DNA of 64,000 nucleotides. Origin: Chryseobacterium indologenes. GTDB taxonomy: Bacteria; Bacteroidota; Bacteroidia; Flavobacteriales; Weeksellaceae. Made by a program: the position numbers and the translations under genes. Shown here one piece after another: positions 1-8,278 of this stretch. Location of the stretch: assembly GCF_001295265.1 (NCBI RefSeq), contig NZ_LJOD01000008.1, positions 146,134 through 210,133 on the forward strand, written 5' to 3'. Below the pieces are notes generated by a model. That model ran no database searches and had not been told where the DNA came from. It saw nothing but the letters and a program-made list of their open reading frames with translations. Position 1 is the first letter of the stretch; each line of letters opens with the position of its first letter.

Positions 1-364
1 ATTCTGCTTCATATTTTCCTACACCATCTATCTCAACAATGTCATCTGCAACATGGATATCAATAGAGCCCAGCATAAATGAGGTCTCGTATTGTATGGA
101 ACTTATTTTATCGTAGGAAAAATCCTGTACTTTCAGACCGTACATAAATTCTTTATCTACAAAAATCAATCTACGGTCTGTTGCCGTTAAGATGATGTGA
201 TGATTGGTCGTTTTACTCCGTCCTTCAACAAGATAAACAATTTTTTCATCTGCTGAAAGAATGCTTGGAAGCGCACGTATCTCTTTTCTGGCAAAAAAGG
301 TAGGATTGATATCCAGCTTTTCGAGCTCATCTTTTATTTCGTCTAATCTTGATCTGCTATCCAT
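1..364 (-). CDS. PH-domain (YokE-like) protein, 3' part cut by window edge
   Basis: The reading frame starts at ATG 364-362 and runs off the left edge, so only about 121 N-terminal residues are visible (MDSRSRLDEIKDELEKLDIN...). The part from about residue 35 has the pattern of a bacterial PH domain of the YokE/bPH type: an acidic/lysine strand (DEKIVYLVEG), then HIILTATDRRLIFVDK, then a strand with DFSYDKISSIQYE. Such proteins are small cytosolic or membrane-associated proteins with no known enzymatic role. The C-terminus and any second domain are unknown. It reads away from the LRR gene next to it and shows no damage in the visible part. Confidence 0.7.
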   Translation of the reverse strand, partial: MDSRSRLDEIKDELEKLDINPTFFARKEIRALPSILSADEKIVYLVEGRSKTTNHHIILTATDRRLIFVDKEFMYGLKVQDFSYDKISSIQYETSFMLGSIDIHVADDIVEIDGVGKYEAE

Positions 365-462
365 GGTTTTATTTTACAGCTAAATTACTATTTCTCCGCA
401 AAAAATGATTTTATTATTATTAAAAAACTGTAATGAAAGCTATCTTTCTTTTACACCCCTGT

Positions 463-1557
463 CTAGAATCCTCTTTTTGCCGGACTATTCAGATGTATTT
501 TGGTATTGGGCAGTTTCTTTCTCAGGCTTTCGGCTTCCGCAGAAGAAATTTTGTTTCCCGAAAGGAACAGCGTTTTCAGATGGATAAGTTTCTCAATTCC
601 CGGCGGAAGACTTTCGATCTGGCAGTCCGAGAGATCAATGATTTCCAGATTTGAAGCGTTGTAGAGCCCGGTAAGGGCGGATGGGCTAATCTTGCATTTT
701 GAAGCAAAGAAATATTTGAGGTTTTTCATTTTTTCCATACCCGAAGGAATATTCTGAATCGTGTTATTATTGTAATTTACCTTCACTAAATTCTCAATAT
801 CGTACAATGCGGAAGGAAATTCCTTAAAACTATTATGATCTAAGGTTATTTCTACAAGATTTTTAAGCTTAGAAAGGCTCACAGGAAGGGTTTTCAGTTG
901 ATTTATGGATAGATCCAGTCTTTTCAGGTTTTGTAAATCTCCTATTTCATCCGGCAGGCTCTGAAGCATGCTCTGGCTTACTGAAAGGGCTTCCAGTTTC
1001 TTTAAACTCCCTATGCTTTTGGGAATCACCAAAGGTCGGAAAATAAAATCCTTTTCGTCTACAATCGCTTTATCAATTGTTCTGCATGCAAGGTTCAGAG
1101 TTTTTAGATTTTTCATGTCTCCCAGGTTGGAAGGATATTCTTCCAGAAAAGGACAGAAAAAGCCAAGGCTTTCCAGATTTTTAACCCTGATAATCTGCTG
1201 GGGAAATTCTTTGATGAATATGGAATGAATAGTAATTTCATGCAGTTTATTCAGTCTGGAAAATGAATTCGGAAATTTGGTTACCCCCGTACTTCCGCTC
1301 ATGCTGAACTTCTCGAGGTTTTCCAGACGATCTATATCTTTTGGTATTTCCGTAAATTCTCTTTCGCTGATAATACTCAGAACCCTCATTTTCTTCCAGT
1401 CAAGAATATGTTTGGGAAATTCTTTTAACTCATCTAACGACACTACTTCATTTTCTTTGGTAAGATCCTGCCGCTCGAAACGGTAGGTTTCCGAATATTG
1501 GGCACTGCACATCAAAGCAGCGCAGATAAAAATTACAGATACTATTTTTCTGTTCAT
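463..1557 (-). CDS. secreted leucine-rich repeat protein (LRR paralog 1)
   Basis: A 364-residue protein with a clear signal peptide (MNRKIVSVIFICAALMCSAQ, cleavage probably after CSA). After a linker of about 30 residues, roughly a dozen 23-residue leucine-rich repeats fill the chain, with the core L..L..L.L..N.L..LP; examples are NLKRLDLSINQLKTLP near residue 210 and NLEIIDLSDCQIESLP near 310. LRRs of this ribosome-distant, surface type usually bind proteins or glycans; no catalytic domain is visible. It resembles the 444-residue LRR protein at 2833-4167 in architecture and in its C-terminal repeat (SDCQIESLP here, SECQINTIP there), so the two are probably duplicates. Ligand unknown. Confidence 0.85.
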   Translation of the reverse strand: MNRKIVSVIFICAALMCSAQYSETYRFERQDLTKENEVVSLDELKEFPKHILDWKKMRVLSIISEREFTEIPKDIDRLENLEKFSMSGSTGVTKFPNSFSRLNKLHEITIHSIFIKEFPQQIIRVKNLESLGFFCPFLEEYPSNLGDMKNLKTLNLACRTIDKAIVDEKDFIFRPLVIPKSIGSLKKLEALSVSQSMLQSLPDEIGDLQNLKRLDLSINQLKTLPVSLSKLKNLVEITLDHNSFKEFPSALYDIENLVKVNYNNNTIQNIPSGMEKMKNLKYFFASKCKISPSALTGLYNASNLEIIDLSDCQIESLPPGIEKLIHLKTLFLSGNKISSAEAESLRKKLPNTKIHLNSPAKRGF

Positions 1558-1778
1558 GGTTTTTAATCTCTAAAATTATTCAACAGTCATCAGGTTACGG
1601 GGAATACATCATTTTGTAATTCCTGTTTAGCTGAACAGTTTTTCTTAATTAAAAAAGTATCTAAGAAAACGAACCAATTCCACAAACCCCATAATTAGGC
1701 AGACTATTTATATCTTTCTAAATTTCGTCTAAAAATAAGTAATTTTTATAATTTTCCAGACTGTTATTACTTCAGACA

Positions 1779-1808
1779 TTGACATTCATTAAATTTTAAA
1801 TACTTTTG
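1779..1808 (+). promoter_or_regulatory. Bacteroidota-type promoter of the amidinotransferase-like gene
   Basis: TTG at 1779-1781, a 19-nt spacer, then TACTTTTG (TAnnTTTG) at 1801-1808, ending 27 nt before the start codon. Spacing and both boxes match the flavobacterial consensus. Confidence 0.65.
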
Positions 1809-1835
1809 TCATCATAGTATATCAAACTTCCTCTT

Positions 1836-2801
1836 ATGATCTTTGTTGAAAATGAATTTTCTCCCTTAAAAAAAGTAGTTCTCGCCCAGTCTGAATTTGG
1901 TTTCCCCAAAGAACCCAGGCCGGAAGACCTGCGTTTCCTGAGTGAAGAAGCCATAAAAGAAAACCTTGAGAATAAAGGAAAAGATTATGCTGAGGCTTTT
2001 CCTGAACTTCAGAAACAATGGGAAAACGAAAGGGAAAATCTTAAAAAAACACTGGAAAAGTATGGTGTAGAAGTTCTTCGTCCCCGTAAATTATCTTCTA
2101 CAGAAAAAGAAGCCGTGGGAACTGCAGGATATTCTAACTTTTTCGTCAGAGATCCCTTTTTTACGGTGGGAAATTTCGTTATTGAATCATCGCTTCGTTT
2201 TTTACACCGCAGAAATGAAGTTTTCCCGGTACGGGATCTCTTTTTTCAGGAAGTATACCCCGAAGAATGTGGTTATGTGGCAGTACCTCATCCTGAAATT
2301 GCTGATCCCGGAGATTCTACATTGGGGAAAGGTCCGTTTCTGGAAGGTGGAGATGTTCTTGTATTAGGCAAACAGGTCTTTGTAGGAAACTCCGGTCTCG
2401 CTTCCAATGAGCTGGGAATTCAATGGCTAAGAAAGCTTTTAAAACCACAGGGATATACTGTTGAACAGATCAGGCTTCATCCCGACATTCTGCATCTGGA
2501 CTGTGCTCTCGGATTTGTAAGAGAAGGACTGATGATCGTATGCGAAGAAGCATTTTTAGATGGAATACCAGCTTCCCTGAAAGATTGGAAAAAAATACGC
2601 GTAACTTTAGATGAAGCCATGAATCTGGCCACCAACGGCCTTCCTGTATCACCTGATGTTTATATTACAGATCCTGCTTTCAAACACATCGGAGCCCAGA
2701 TTGAACAGGAAAACATCAAAGTGGAATATATTGATTTTTCGATCAGCAGAAGCTTTGGAGGCTCTTTTCGTTGCAGTACACAACCTCTTTTAAGGCATTA
2801 A
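1836..2801 (+). CDS. amidinotransferase / arginine deiminase-fold enzyme
   Basis: A 321-residue cytosolic enzyme of the guanidino-group-modifying superfamily (arginine deiminase, DDAH, glycine amidinotransferase). Visible hallmarks are VRDP near residues 104-107, EGGD at 170-173, HLDC at 220-223 and the C-terminal nucleophile motif FRCSTQP with Cys313. His220 and Cys313 are the expected catalytic pair. The length and late single Cys fit the arginine deiminase/amidinotransferase branch, but I cannot name the substrate: ornithine/arginine amidino transfer and arginine hydrolysis are both possible. It has its own promoter and lies between two LRR genes on the opposite strand, so it is not part of their transcript. 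No arginine-pathway gene is adjacent. Confidence 0.8.
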   Translation: MIFVENEFSPLKKVVLAQSEFGFPKEPRPEDLRFLSEEAIKENLENKGKDYAEAFPELQKQWENERENLKKTLEKYGVEVLRPRKLSSTEKEAVGTAGYSNFFVRDPFFTVGNFVIESSLRFLHRRNEVFPVRDLFFQEVYPEECGYVAVPHPEIADPGDSTLGKGPFLEGGDVLVLGKQVFVGNSGLASNELGIQWLRKLLKPQGYTVEQIRLHPDILHLDCALGFVREGLMIVCEEAFLDGIPASLKDWKKIRVTLDEAMNLATNGLPVSPDVYITDPAFKHIGAQIEQENIKVEYIDFSISRSFGGSFRCSTQPLLRH

Positions 2802-2802
2802 G

Positions 2803-2834
2803 AAATAAAATTTTGAATGTTTGCAATTTTATTT
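2803..2834. terminator. bidirectional AT-rich terminator-like hairpin
   Basis: Perfect 10-bp inverted repeat AAATAAAATT (2803-2812) / AATTTTATTT (2825-2834) between two convergent genes. It begins just after the amidinotransferase stop and overlaps the stop codon of LRR paralog 2. The stem is AT-only, so the stability is low. Confidence 0.45.
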
Positions 2835-4167
2835 AAATGCGGATATCGGTATAAGGTAATGCTTTTTTCAATTCCTCAATATCAGTTTGGGATATTTTAT
2901 TTCCCCACAGATAAAGGCTCTTCAGATTTCTGAGTTTTTCAATTCCTTTGGGAATGGTATTAATCTGGCATTCCGAAAGGTCCAGTGATTCAAGATTTTC
3001 CAAATCATAGATCTCTTTCAGATTATCCTGAGATATTTTATTTTTATCAAGACCTAATTTCTTCAGGTTTTTAAGCAGCTTAATTCCTGATGGAAGGCTT
3101 TCAAGCTTACAGCTGCCCATTTCCAGTATTTCTAAGCCAGTGAGAGTGTACAGTTCTTTAACAGATTCGGAATAAAGCGGGTTAGCTCCGATATTCAGGA
3201 ATTTCAAATGCTTCATATTTCCTGCTCCGGAAGGAATTTTACTGATTCCACATTCGTATACATTCAGCTCTTCGAGATTGGGAATTGAATACAGTTTTTT
3301 TACATCGGAAGATATCTTATTTCCTGCCATCCCCAATATCTTCAGGGACTTCAGATTTTCTGTTACAAAAGGAATTTTTTCAATCAGGCAAAAATTAAGA
3401 TTAAGCTCCTGAAGATTTTCCAGTCCAGAGATTGCTTTTGGGAGTACAGTAAACCGGTTCTGTTGAAGGTTCAGCTTGGTCAGATTCCTGAGAAAGCCAA
3501 AACGTTCAGGTAAATCAGTCAGGCTGTTGTAACCCAGATCCAGGTCTTTTAACGAAGTCAGACCTTCTATTTCATCAGGAAGGCTCTTCATCTGATTGCT
3601 GACCGCAATAAATTGTTCCAGACTCTTCAGGTTTCCTATGCTTTTGGGTAATATCAACGCCGGAAGGTTTGCAAAATTAGTATCCACCGATCTGAAATAG
3701 GATAAATCCAGTATTTTAAGATTTTCCAGATCTCCGAGATTTTCCGGCCAGTTTTTAAGCTTTTTATCTCCATATTTAAAATCCTGCAAATTTTTAAGTT
3801 TTAAAACTGGCTGTGGGAATTCACTTCCTCTAAGGCTGATATTTATTCTTTTTATATTTTGAAGATCTGCAAAACTTTCAGGAAAGGTGATATTTCCTCC
3901 ATAGCTGATCAATTCAAAATCCTCAAGATTTTTAAAGTTCTTTATTTCCGCGGGAATTTCCCGGAAACTTTCATGAGCTCTTATCTTTAAGATTTTAAGA
4001 TCTCTTTTTAAAATTTCTTTGGGAAAGTCTTTGATATTATTTAATGATATGCTCTTTTTTTCTGCATTATAAGCATAAGGATCCGAAGGTCCCGGAGGAA
4101 GGGAAACCTGGGCACTGACGGTAACCGCCAATGCCAGCCAGCCCAAATAAAGAACTTTCTTAATCAT
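2833..4167 (-). CDS. secreted leucine-rich repeat protein (LRR paralog 2)
   Basis: A 444-residue protein with an N-terminal hydrophobic signal (MIKKVLYLGWLALAVTVSAQ). The rest is a run of about fifteen 23-residue LRRs from near residue 60 to the C-terminus, for example NLTKLNLQQNRFTVLP and NLESLDLSECQINTIP. No other domain follows; the chain ends on a capping repeat (ALPYTDIRI). The gene starts 8 bases after the hisS stop codon on the same strand and is probably cotranscribed with it, although the products are functionally unrelated. It is the longer sister of the LRR protein at 463-1557. Predicted to be exported to the periplasm or surface; ligand unknown. Confidence 0.85.
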   Translation of the reverse strand: MIKKVLYLGWLALAVTVSAQVSLPPGPSDPYAYNAEKKSISLNNIKDFPKEILKRDLKILKIRAHESFREIPAEIKNFKNLEDFELISYGGNITFPESFADLQNIKRINISLRGSEFPQPVLKLKNLQDFKYGDKKLKNWPENLGDLENLKILDLSYFRSVDTNFANLPALILPKSIGNLKSLEQFIAVSNQMKSLPDEIEGLTSLKDLDLGYNSLTDLPERFGFLRNLTKLNLQQNRFTVLPKAISGLENLQELNLNFCLIEKIPFVTENLKSLKILGMAGNKISSDVKKLYSIPNLEELNVYECGISKIPSGAGNMKHLKFLNIGANPLYSESVKELYTLTGLEILEMGSCKLESLPSGIKLLKNLKKLGLDKNKISQDNLKEIYDLENLESLDLSECQINTIPKGIEKLRNLKSLYLWGNKISQTDIEELKKALPYTDIRI

Positions 4168-4175
4168 GAAATTTA

Positions 4176-5528
4176 TTAGAGATTTAAAAATTCTTCTACG
4201 GAAACTGTTTTCTGTTCTCCCGCTTCAAGATTTTTAAAAGTCACTGTGCTATTTTTTATTTCTTCCTCACCCAGGAAAACAAGGTTTTTAATTCCTTTCT
4301 TTTCGGCATAGGTAAATTGTTTATTGAGTTTTGAATTCTCCGGATAGAGTTCTGCTGAAATTCCTTTTCCTCTCAGCTGCATAATCAGCTTTAAAGCTTC
4401 GGTTGTTTCTTCTCCTCCAAAATTGGCAAACAGGTATTCTATTGAGGAAGATGCTTCTTCAGGAAACAGATTAAGTTCCTCCATAACCAGATAAATTCTG
4501 TCCAGTCCGAAAGAAATTCCGATTCCCGGAATATTTTTAACACCAAAAACTTCTGTAAGGTTATCATATCTGCCGCCACCGCCGATAGATCCCATTGCTG
4601 CTTCATCTGCTTTTACTTCAAAAATAGCCCCGGTATAATAATCTAATCCTCTGGCAAGGGTAATATTGAATACGAGGTTCTGCATATCAACTCCCAGATT
4701 CAGTGATTGGGTAAGAACAAATTCCAATTCTTCCACTCCTTTTAATCCGATTTCGTTTCCTGCAAATTTTTCTTTCAGTTGAAGAAGGTTTTCCAGTGCA
4801 TCATCAGACTGCTCAAATAAGAAATCCAGTTTGTCTATAGATTCCTGAGAAATTTCTCTTTCCAGTAATTCTTTAACAACTCCGTCTCTTCCGATTTTAT
4901 CCAACTTATCTAAAGCCACAGTAAAATCAATCAGCTTATCTGTAATCCCTGCATATTCGGCTAATCCGGAAAGGATTTTTCTGTTGTTCATGTGAATCGT
5001 TACGGATACTCCCAGCTCTGCAAAAGACTTCAGATAAAGCTGAACGAGCTCTACTTCCTGTAACAGGCTTTTACTTCCTACCACATCAGCATCACATTGA
5101 TAAAACTCTCTGAACCTTCCTTTTGCAGGTCTGTCTGCTCTCCAGACCGGTTGAATCTGGTAGCGTTTAAAAGGAAAAACAAGCTGTCCCTGATTCATAG
5201 CCACATATCGTGCGAAAGGAACTGTTAAATCATATCTCAAAGCTTTCTCTGAGATTTTCTTTGTTAATGCCTGATGATTTTCAACAGTAAGCTCATCTTC
5301 AGAAACTTTATCCAGATAATTTCCTGAATTTAATATTTTAAAGATCAAACGATCTCCCTCCTCTCCATACTTTCCGGTTAATGTTGAAAGATTTTCAAAA
5401 CTTGGAGTTTCTAATGGCTGAAATCCAAACAATTCAAAGTTCTTCTGCAGTGTATTGATGATATATCGTCGTCTTGAAACTTCCAATGCGGAAAAATCAC
5501 GTGTTCCTCTTGCTAAACTTGGCTTCAT
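4176..5528 (-). CDS. hisS: histidyl-tRNA synthetase
   Basis: Class II aminoacyl-tRNA synthetase of 450 residues, charging tRNA-His in the cytosol. The start [12 protein letters not shown] is typical. Motif 2 appears as [13 protein letters not shown] near residue 140, the histidine-specific signature as [14 protein letters not shown] near 295, and motif 3 as [15 protein letters not shown] near 340; an anticodon-binding domain with [16 protein letters not shown] closes the chain. Length is normal for the longer HisS form with an insertion between motifs 2 and 3. The LRR gene follows 8 bases downstream. An upstream stretch of about 220 bp separates it from the HRDC gene and carries that gene's terminator. 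Confidence 0.97.
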   Translation of the reverse strand: MKPSLARGTRDFSALEVSRRRYIINTLQKNFELFGFQPLETPSFENLSTLTGKYGEEGDRLIFKILNSGNYLDKVSEDELTVENHQALTKKISEKALRYDLTVPFARYVAMNQGQLVFPFKRYQIQPVWRADRPAKGRFREFYQCDADVVGSKSLLQEVELVQLYLKSFAELGVSVTIHMNNRKILSGLAEYAGITDKLIDFTVALDKLDKIGRDGVVKELLEREISQESIDKLDFLFEQSDDALENLLQLKEKFAGNEIGLKGVEELEFVLTQSLNLGVDMQNLVFNITLARGLDYYTGAIFEVKADEAAMGSIGGGGRYDNLTEVFGVKNIPGIGISFGLDRIYLVMEELNLFPEEASSSIEYLFANFGGEETTEALKLIMQLRGKGISAELYPENSKLNKQFTYAEKKGIKNLVFLGEEEIKNSTVTFKNLEAGEQKTVSVEEFLNL

Positions 5529-5745
5529 TGTATAATGGGGTAAATAATATTAATAATTAAATACTTATCAGGGATCTCCGGCTCAAGAAGTGGTCCATCA
5601 GTTCTTTTAATTCCTGAACATTCAATTTTTGAAAACCTTTGATATTCTTTATTTCCGGAACTTTTCAGTTTGAAAAACAAAGATTCAATGACATTTTTTG
5701 ATAAGCCTTGCAAAAATAAGGAATTACAGGGACTTAACCCAGCAT

Positions 5746-5774
5746 AAAAAAGCCGAAGAAGCAATCTTCTTCAG
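5746..5774 (-). terminator. rho-independent terminator of the ssb-HRDC unit
   Basis: On the minus strand GCTGAAGAAG / CTTCTTCGGC forms a 10-bp stem with a 3-4-nt loop, followed by six U (5751-5746). It lies about 35 nt past the HRDC stop codon. Confidence 0.8.
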
Positions 5775-5808
5775 CTTTTGCTGTTAGGTAATCATTTATT
5801 CTGAAAAA

Positions 5809-6264
5809 TCAGACACTTTCAAGGATCTCCAGAATTTCTTCACCATAATTTTCAATCTTATGTTTTCCGAAACCTTTAATATCAAGCAGTTCCTCTTTTT
5901 TTGCGGGTTTATACTTCGCCACCGATACCAATTCTTTATTACTCGCAATGAAGTAGGTGGGCAGGTTCTGTTCTCTTGCTTTTTCTGATCTCCAGAGCTT
6001 CAGGGCAGTCAGAATCTGTTCTTCATCAGAGCTTAAAATCTCATTATCAGCAGAGTATTTTACCACTTTGGATTCTCTTACTATATTTTTCAGGGGCTTT
6101 ACCTCTTCAAAATACAATATGACAGACCAATAACATTCGTCATTTACAAAAGCTGTTTCTACTTTTATAATTTCATTCACTTCCAGGAAATCATCAAGCA
6201 TTTTTTGATCTTTATATAAAAATTCTTCCGGAAGCCTGATTTTAAAAACCTTTACTTTCATCAT
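5809..6264 (-). CDS. HRDC-domain protein
   Basis: A 151-residue cytosolic protein. The N-terminal ~70 residues (VKVFKIRLPEEF...) match nothing I recognise. The C-terminal ~70 residues form an HRDC domain: ALKLWRSEKAREQNLPTYF, then SNKELVSVAKYKP, then LLDIKGFGKHKIENYGEEIL. HRDC modules bind nucleic acid and normally sit at the end of RecQ/RNase D proteins; here the domain stands without a helicase or nuclease. The gene follows ssb by 14 bases, so a joint role with single-stranded DNA is a reasonable inference. Start could be the first or the second Met. Confidence 0.8.
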   Translation of the reverse strand: MMKVKVFKIRLPEEFLYKDQKMLDDFLEVNEIIKVETAFVNDECYWSVILYFEEVKPLKNIVRESKVVKYSADNEILSSDEEQILTALKLWRSEKAREQNLPTYFIASNKELVSVAKYKPAKKEELLDIKGFGKHKIENYGEEILEILESV

Positions 6265-6278
6265 TTGTGCTTTTAGAA

Positions 6279-6611
6279 TTATTTTCCTCCCAGCAGTAGA
6301 ATTTCGTCTACTCTGATTTCTGTTATATGCCGCTTAATACCATCTTTGTCATCATATGACCGGTACGTCAGCTTTCCTTCAATAGCAATTTCTTTTCCTT
6401 TGGGAGCGTACTTCTGAAGTATTTCCGCCGGTTTTCCGAAAGCAATCAGATTATGCCATTGTGTTTCTTCCACCTTTTCTCCTTTTGCGTTGGTGTAGTG
6501 ATCATTAGTAGCCAGAGACACGCTCGCTTTCAGAGTTCCGTTGTCGAAGTTTACTATTTCTACTTCTTTTCCTGTGTAACCAATTAATGTTACTTTGTTT
6601 CTTAGTGACAT
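6279..6611 (-). CDS. ssb: single-stranded DNA-binding protein, short form
   Basis: A 110-residue OB-fold SSB: MSLRNKVTLIGYTGKEVEI at the start, ETQWHNLIAFGKPAEILQKYAPKGKEIAIEGKL in the core, and ITEIRVDEILLLGGK at the end. It binds ssDNA during replication and repair. Canonical SSBs are 150-180 residues with a flexible tail ending in an acidic tip (like DDDIPF) that recruits partners; this one stops directly after the OB fold, so it lacks the partner-binding tail. A second, full-length ssb may exist outside the window. It leads a two-gene unit with the HRDC gene. Confidence 0.92.
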   Translation of the reverse strand: MSLRNKVTLIGYTGKEVEIVNFDNGTLKASVSLATNDHYTNAKGEKVEETQWHNLIAFGKPAEILQKYAPKGKEIAIEGKLTYRSYDDKDGIKRHITEIRVDEILLLGGK

Positions 6612-6738
6612 AGCTTTAAAATTTTTAAGATTAATAATTCAGATCAGAGACGTTCACTGTTTTCTCAAATCTCTGTTGCAAAGATTGCCACTTCCTCAAA
6701 GCATAGTCGGTTATAAACTATTTAAATTCATTTGTAGT

Positions 6739-6756
6739 CGTTTGTAAACGGATAAT
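6739..6756. promoter_or_regulatory. operator-like palindrome, site A
   Basis: CGTTTGTAAACG (6739-6750) followed by GATAAT. The 18-base string is identical at 17 positions to 7328-7345, which is part of the perfect palindrome at the ureohydrolase promoter. It lies about 130 bp upstream of ssb and may be a second binding site for the same regulator. Confidence 0.45.
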
Positions 6757-6795
6757 GAAGTAAAAAATTACAGTCTTTGAAACCTGTTAAATTCT

Positions 6796-7112
6796 TTATT
6801 GATAGTAACTCCAGACCACCACTCTACTGATTTGAATACCCTCATCCACATAGGTATAATTTTTTGCATCTTTTTCAAGAATTTCTTTAGTAGGAATAAA
6901 TTTTGAGTAAAAATCTTCCATTTTTTCAAAAAACAGATGCCCGATAACCTTAAGGAAAATCATGAACTTCTGATTGCTGATTATATCTTCTTATATGGCA
7001 AGCCCTTTTCAAGCCTCCCGGAATACTGATTTTGATAAATTTTAAGTGTGTTGTTGTATAATACCGAAAGTTCCTGAAGCTCAGACGATCTTAAAAGATG
7101 AACAAGTATCAT
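6796..7112 (-). pseudogene. frameshifted remnant of a small gene, unknown family
   Basis: On the minus strand an ATG at 7112 opens a protein-like frame (MILVHLLRSSELQELSVLYN, later GRLEKGLPYKK). It hits a stop near 6988, while the overlapping next frame continues as EDIISNQKFMIFLKVIGHLF to KNYTYVDEGIQISRVVVW and stops at 6796. Joining the two at the AAGAAG slip gives about 105 residues of ordinary composition. I do not recognise the family. It may be a decayed gene, a sequencing error in a real gene, or two unrelated short frames; the good amino-acid texture on both sides favours the first two. Confidence 0.45.
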
Positions 7113-7175
7113 TGACGGGCTTCATAAGTTCTTATCCCAAATTGAGGTTAATAATTATTTTCTCTGACGGTGTCC

Positions 7176-7185
7176 GGGGGGGGGG
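7176..7185. repeat. G10 homopolymer tract
   Basis: Ten consecutive G in an AT-rich gap, preceded by TGTCC and followed by AGGTGTTCCGG. It is in no intact gene. Confidence 0.85.
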
Positions 7186-7323
7186 AGGTGTTCCGGATAC
7201 AGTTTTTTTATTTTCTTCTTAAAAGAATGCAGTTAATTTCGTTTTCTGATATTAAAACGAATTGAATCATGCATTTTTATGTTTCTGTTTTAATTTATTC
7301 TGAAGGTATATTCATTGAAGATC

Positions 7324-7357
7324 TATCCGTTTGCAAACGGATAATTCCGTATCTTTG
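7324..7357 (+). promoter_or_regulatory. promoter with overlapping 20-bp palindromic operator
   Basis: A perfect 20-bp palindrome, TATCCGTTTG / CAAACGGATA, occupies 7324-7343. The -7 box TATCTTTG is at 7350-7357, and the only well-spaced -33 TTG (7331-7333) is the centre of the palindrome. A protein bound there would cover the -33 element, which suggests repression. The transcript would start near 7364, leaving a leader of about 10 nt before ATG 7373. The in-frame TTG at 7331 therefore cannot be the start codon. Confidence 0.7.
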
Positions 7358-7372
7358 AGAAAATTTCTTTTT

Positions 7373-8278
7373 ATGGAAAGAAACATCAGTATTTTTGAGT
7401 TCCCTCTCAATCTGGGTCTTAAGAAAAAAGATCATGAGACAGAACCCGGTGTAAGGAAACTTCCGGACTGGCTCAGAAAGTTTGGTTTCCACAAAAGAAT
7501 AGATCCACAACATATTTTTAGACTGGAAGCTCCTGAATATTCCATGGATATGGATGAGGAATCTGGTGTACGAAATGCAGACAGGATCATTGAATATGCC
7601 CGAAAACAAGCGGAACTTATTCTGAACAATCATCATGCTGAACATTTCAACATCATGCTGGGCGGTGACTGTAGTATTCTGATCGGAAATGCTCTGGCAT
7701 TGAAAAAGCTGGGCAATTATGGACTTTTTTATCTTGACGGTCACACTGATTTTATTCCATCCACGCTTTCTGAAACCGGTGCCGCTGCCGGTATGGATCT
7801 GGCCATTGTTTCCGGATACGGCCATGAAAAACTGACTGATATTGACGGACTTAAACCTTATTTCCAGGAAGAAAATATATTCTGTGCCGGAAATGCAGAA
7901 ACCGATGATGAAGAATATACGGCAGAAATCATCCGTTCGGATATTCAGTATTATGATCTTGACCGTCTCAGAGAAAACGGATCTGCAAAAACAGCGGAAA
8001 ATTTTCTCACGATGGTGCATCATAAGGATCTTGACGGATTTTTCATCCATCTGGATGTAGACATTCTCAAAGATGAACTTATGCCAGCAGTAGACAGCCG
8101 GATGGAAGACGGAATTGATTATAGCCATCTCACGGAAATGCTGGTTCCTCTGGTGAGGTCACCCAAATGTTTCGGAATACAAATTACCATTCTTGATCCC
8201 GACTATGATCCTGAAGGAGTTTATACCCGGCCATTTATCGATAACTTAATTCAAATTATAAATAATAAAGAAGAGTAA
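7373..8278 (+). CDS. arginase/agmatinase-family ureohydrolase (GGDCS variant)
   Basis: A 301-residue member of the Mn-dependent ureohydrolase family (arginase, agmatinase, formimidoylglutamase), which hydrolyses guanidino or formimidoyl C-N bonds. Metal-site motifs are GGDCS (97-101), DGHTD (122-126) and DVD (228-230), followed by TILDPDYDPEG near 272. In classical arginases the first motif is GGDHS and its His binds Mn; here position 100 is Cys, so the metal site is a variant and the substrate is open. ATG 7373 (MERNISIFEF) was chosen because an upstream in-frame TTG lies inside the promoter. It is first in a packed seven-gene operon. Confidence 0.85.
   Translation: MERNISIFEFPLNLGLKKKDHETEPGVRKLPDWLRKFGFHKRIDPQHIFRLEAPEYSMDMDEESGVRNADRIIEYARKQAELILNNHHAEHFNIMLGGDCSILIGNALALKKLGNYGLFYLDGHTDFIPSTLSETGAAAGMDLAIVSGYGHEKLTDIDGLKPYFQEENIFCAGNAETDDEEYTAEIIRSDIQYYDLDRLRENGSAKTAENFLTMVHHKDLDGFFIHLDVDILKDELMPAVDSRMEDGIDYSHLTEMLVPLVRSPKCFGIQITILDPDYDPEGVYTRPFIDNLIQIINNKEE

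Larger units (their letters stand above)
6612..7323. other. gene-poor interval between ssb and the ureohydrolase operon
   Basis: About 700 bases without an intact gene. It holds the ssb upstream region, an operator-like palindrome (6739-6756), a frameshifted gene remnant on the minus strand (6796-7112) and a run of ten G. The rest is AT-rich with nothing else recognisable. Confidence 0.6.

Noticed and set aside
5525..5764. 79-codon frame on the minus strand upstream of hisS
   Set aside because: It runs through the terminator of the HRDC unit and overlaps the hisS start by 4 bases; no protein texture. Kept as non-coding.
7295..8128. Long open frame (277 codons) on the minus strand
   Set aside because: It is antisense to the ureohydrolase, whose plus-strand frame carries clear metal motifs; the minus translation is Ile/Phe/Cys-rich with no domain.
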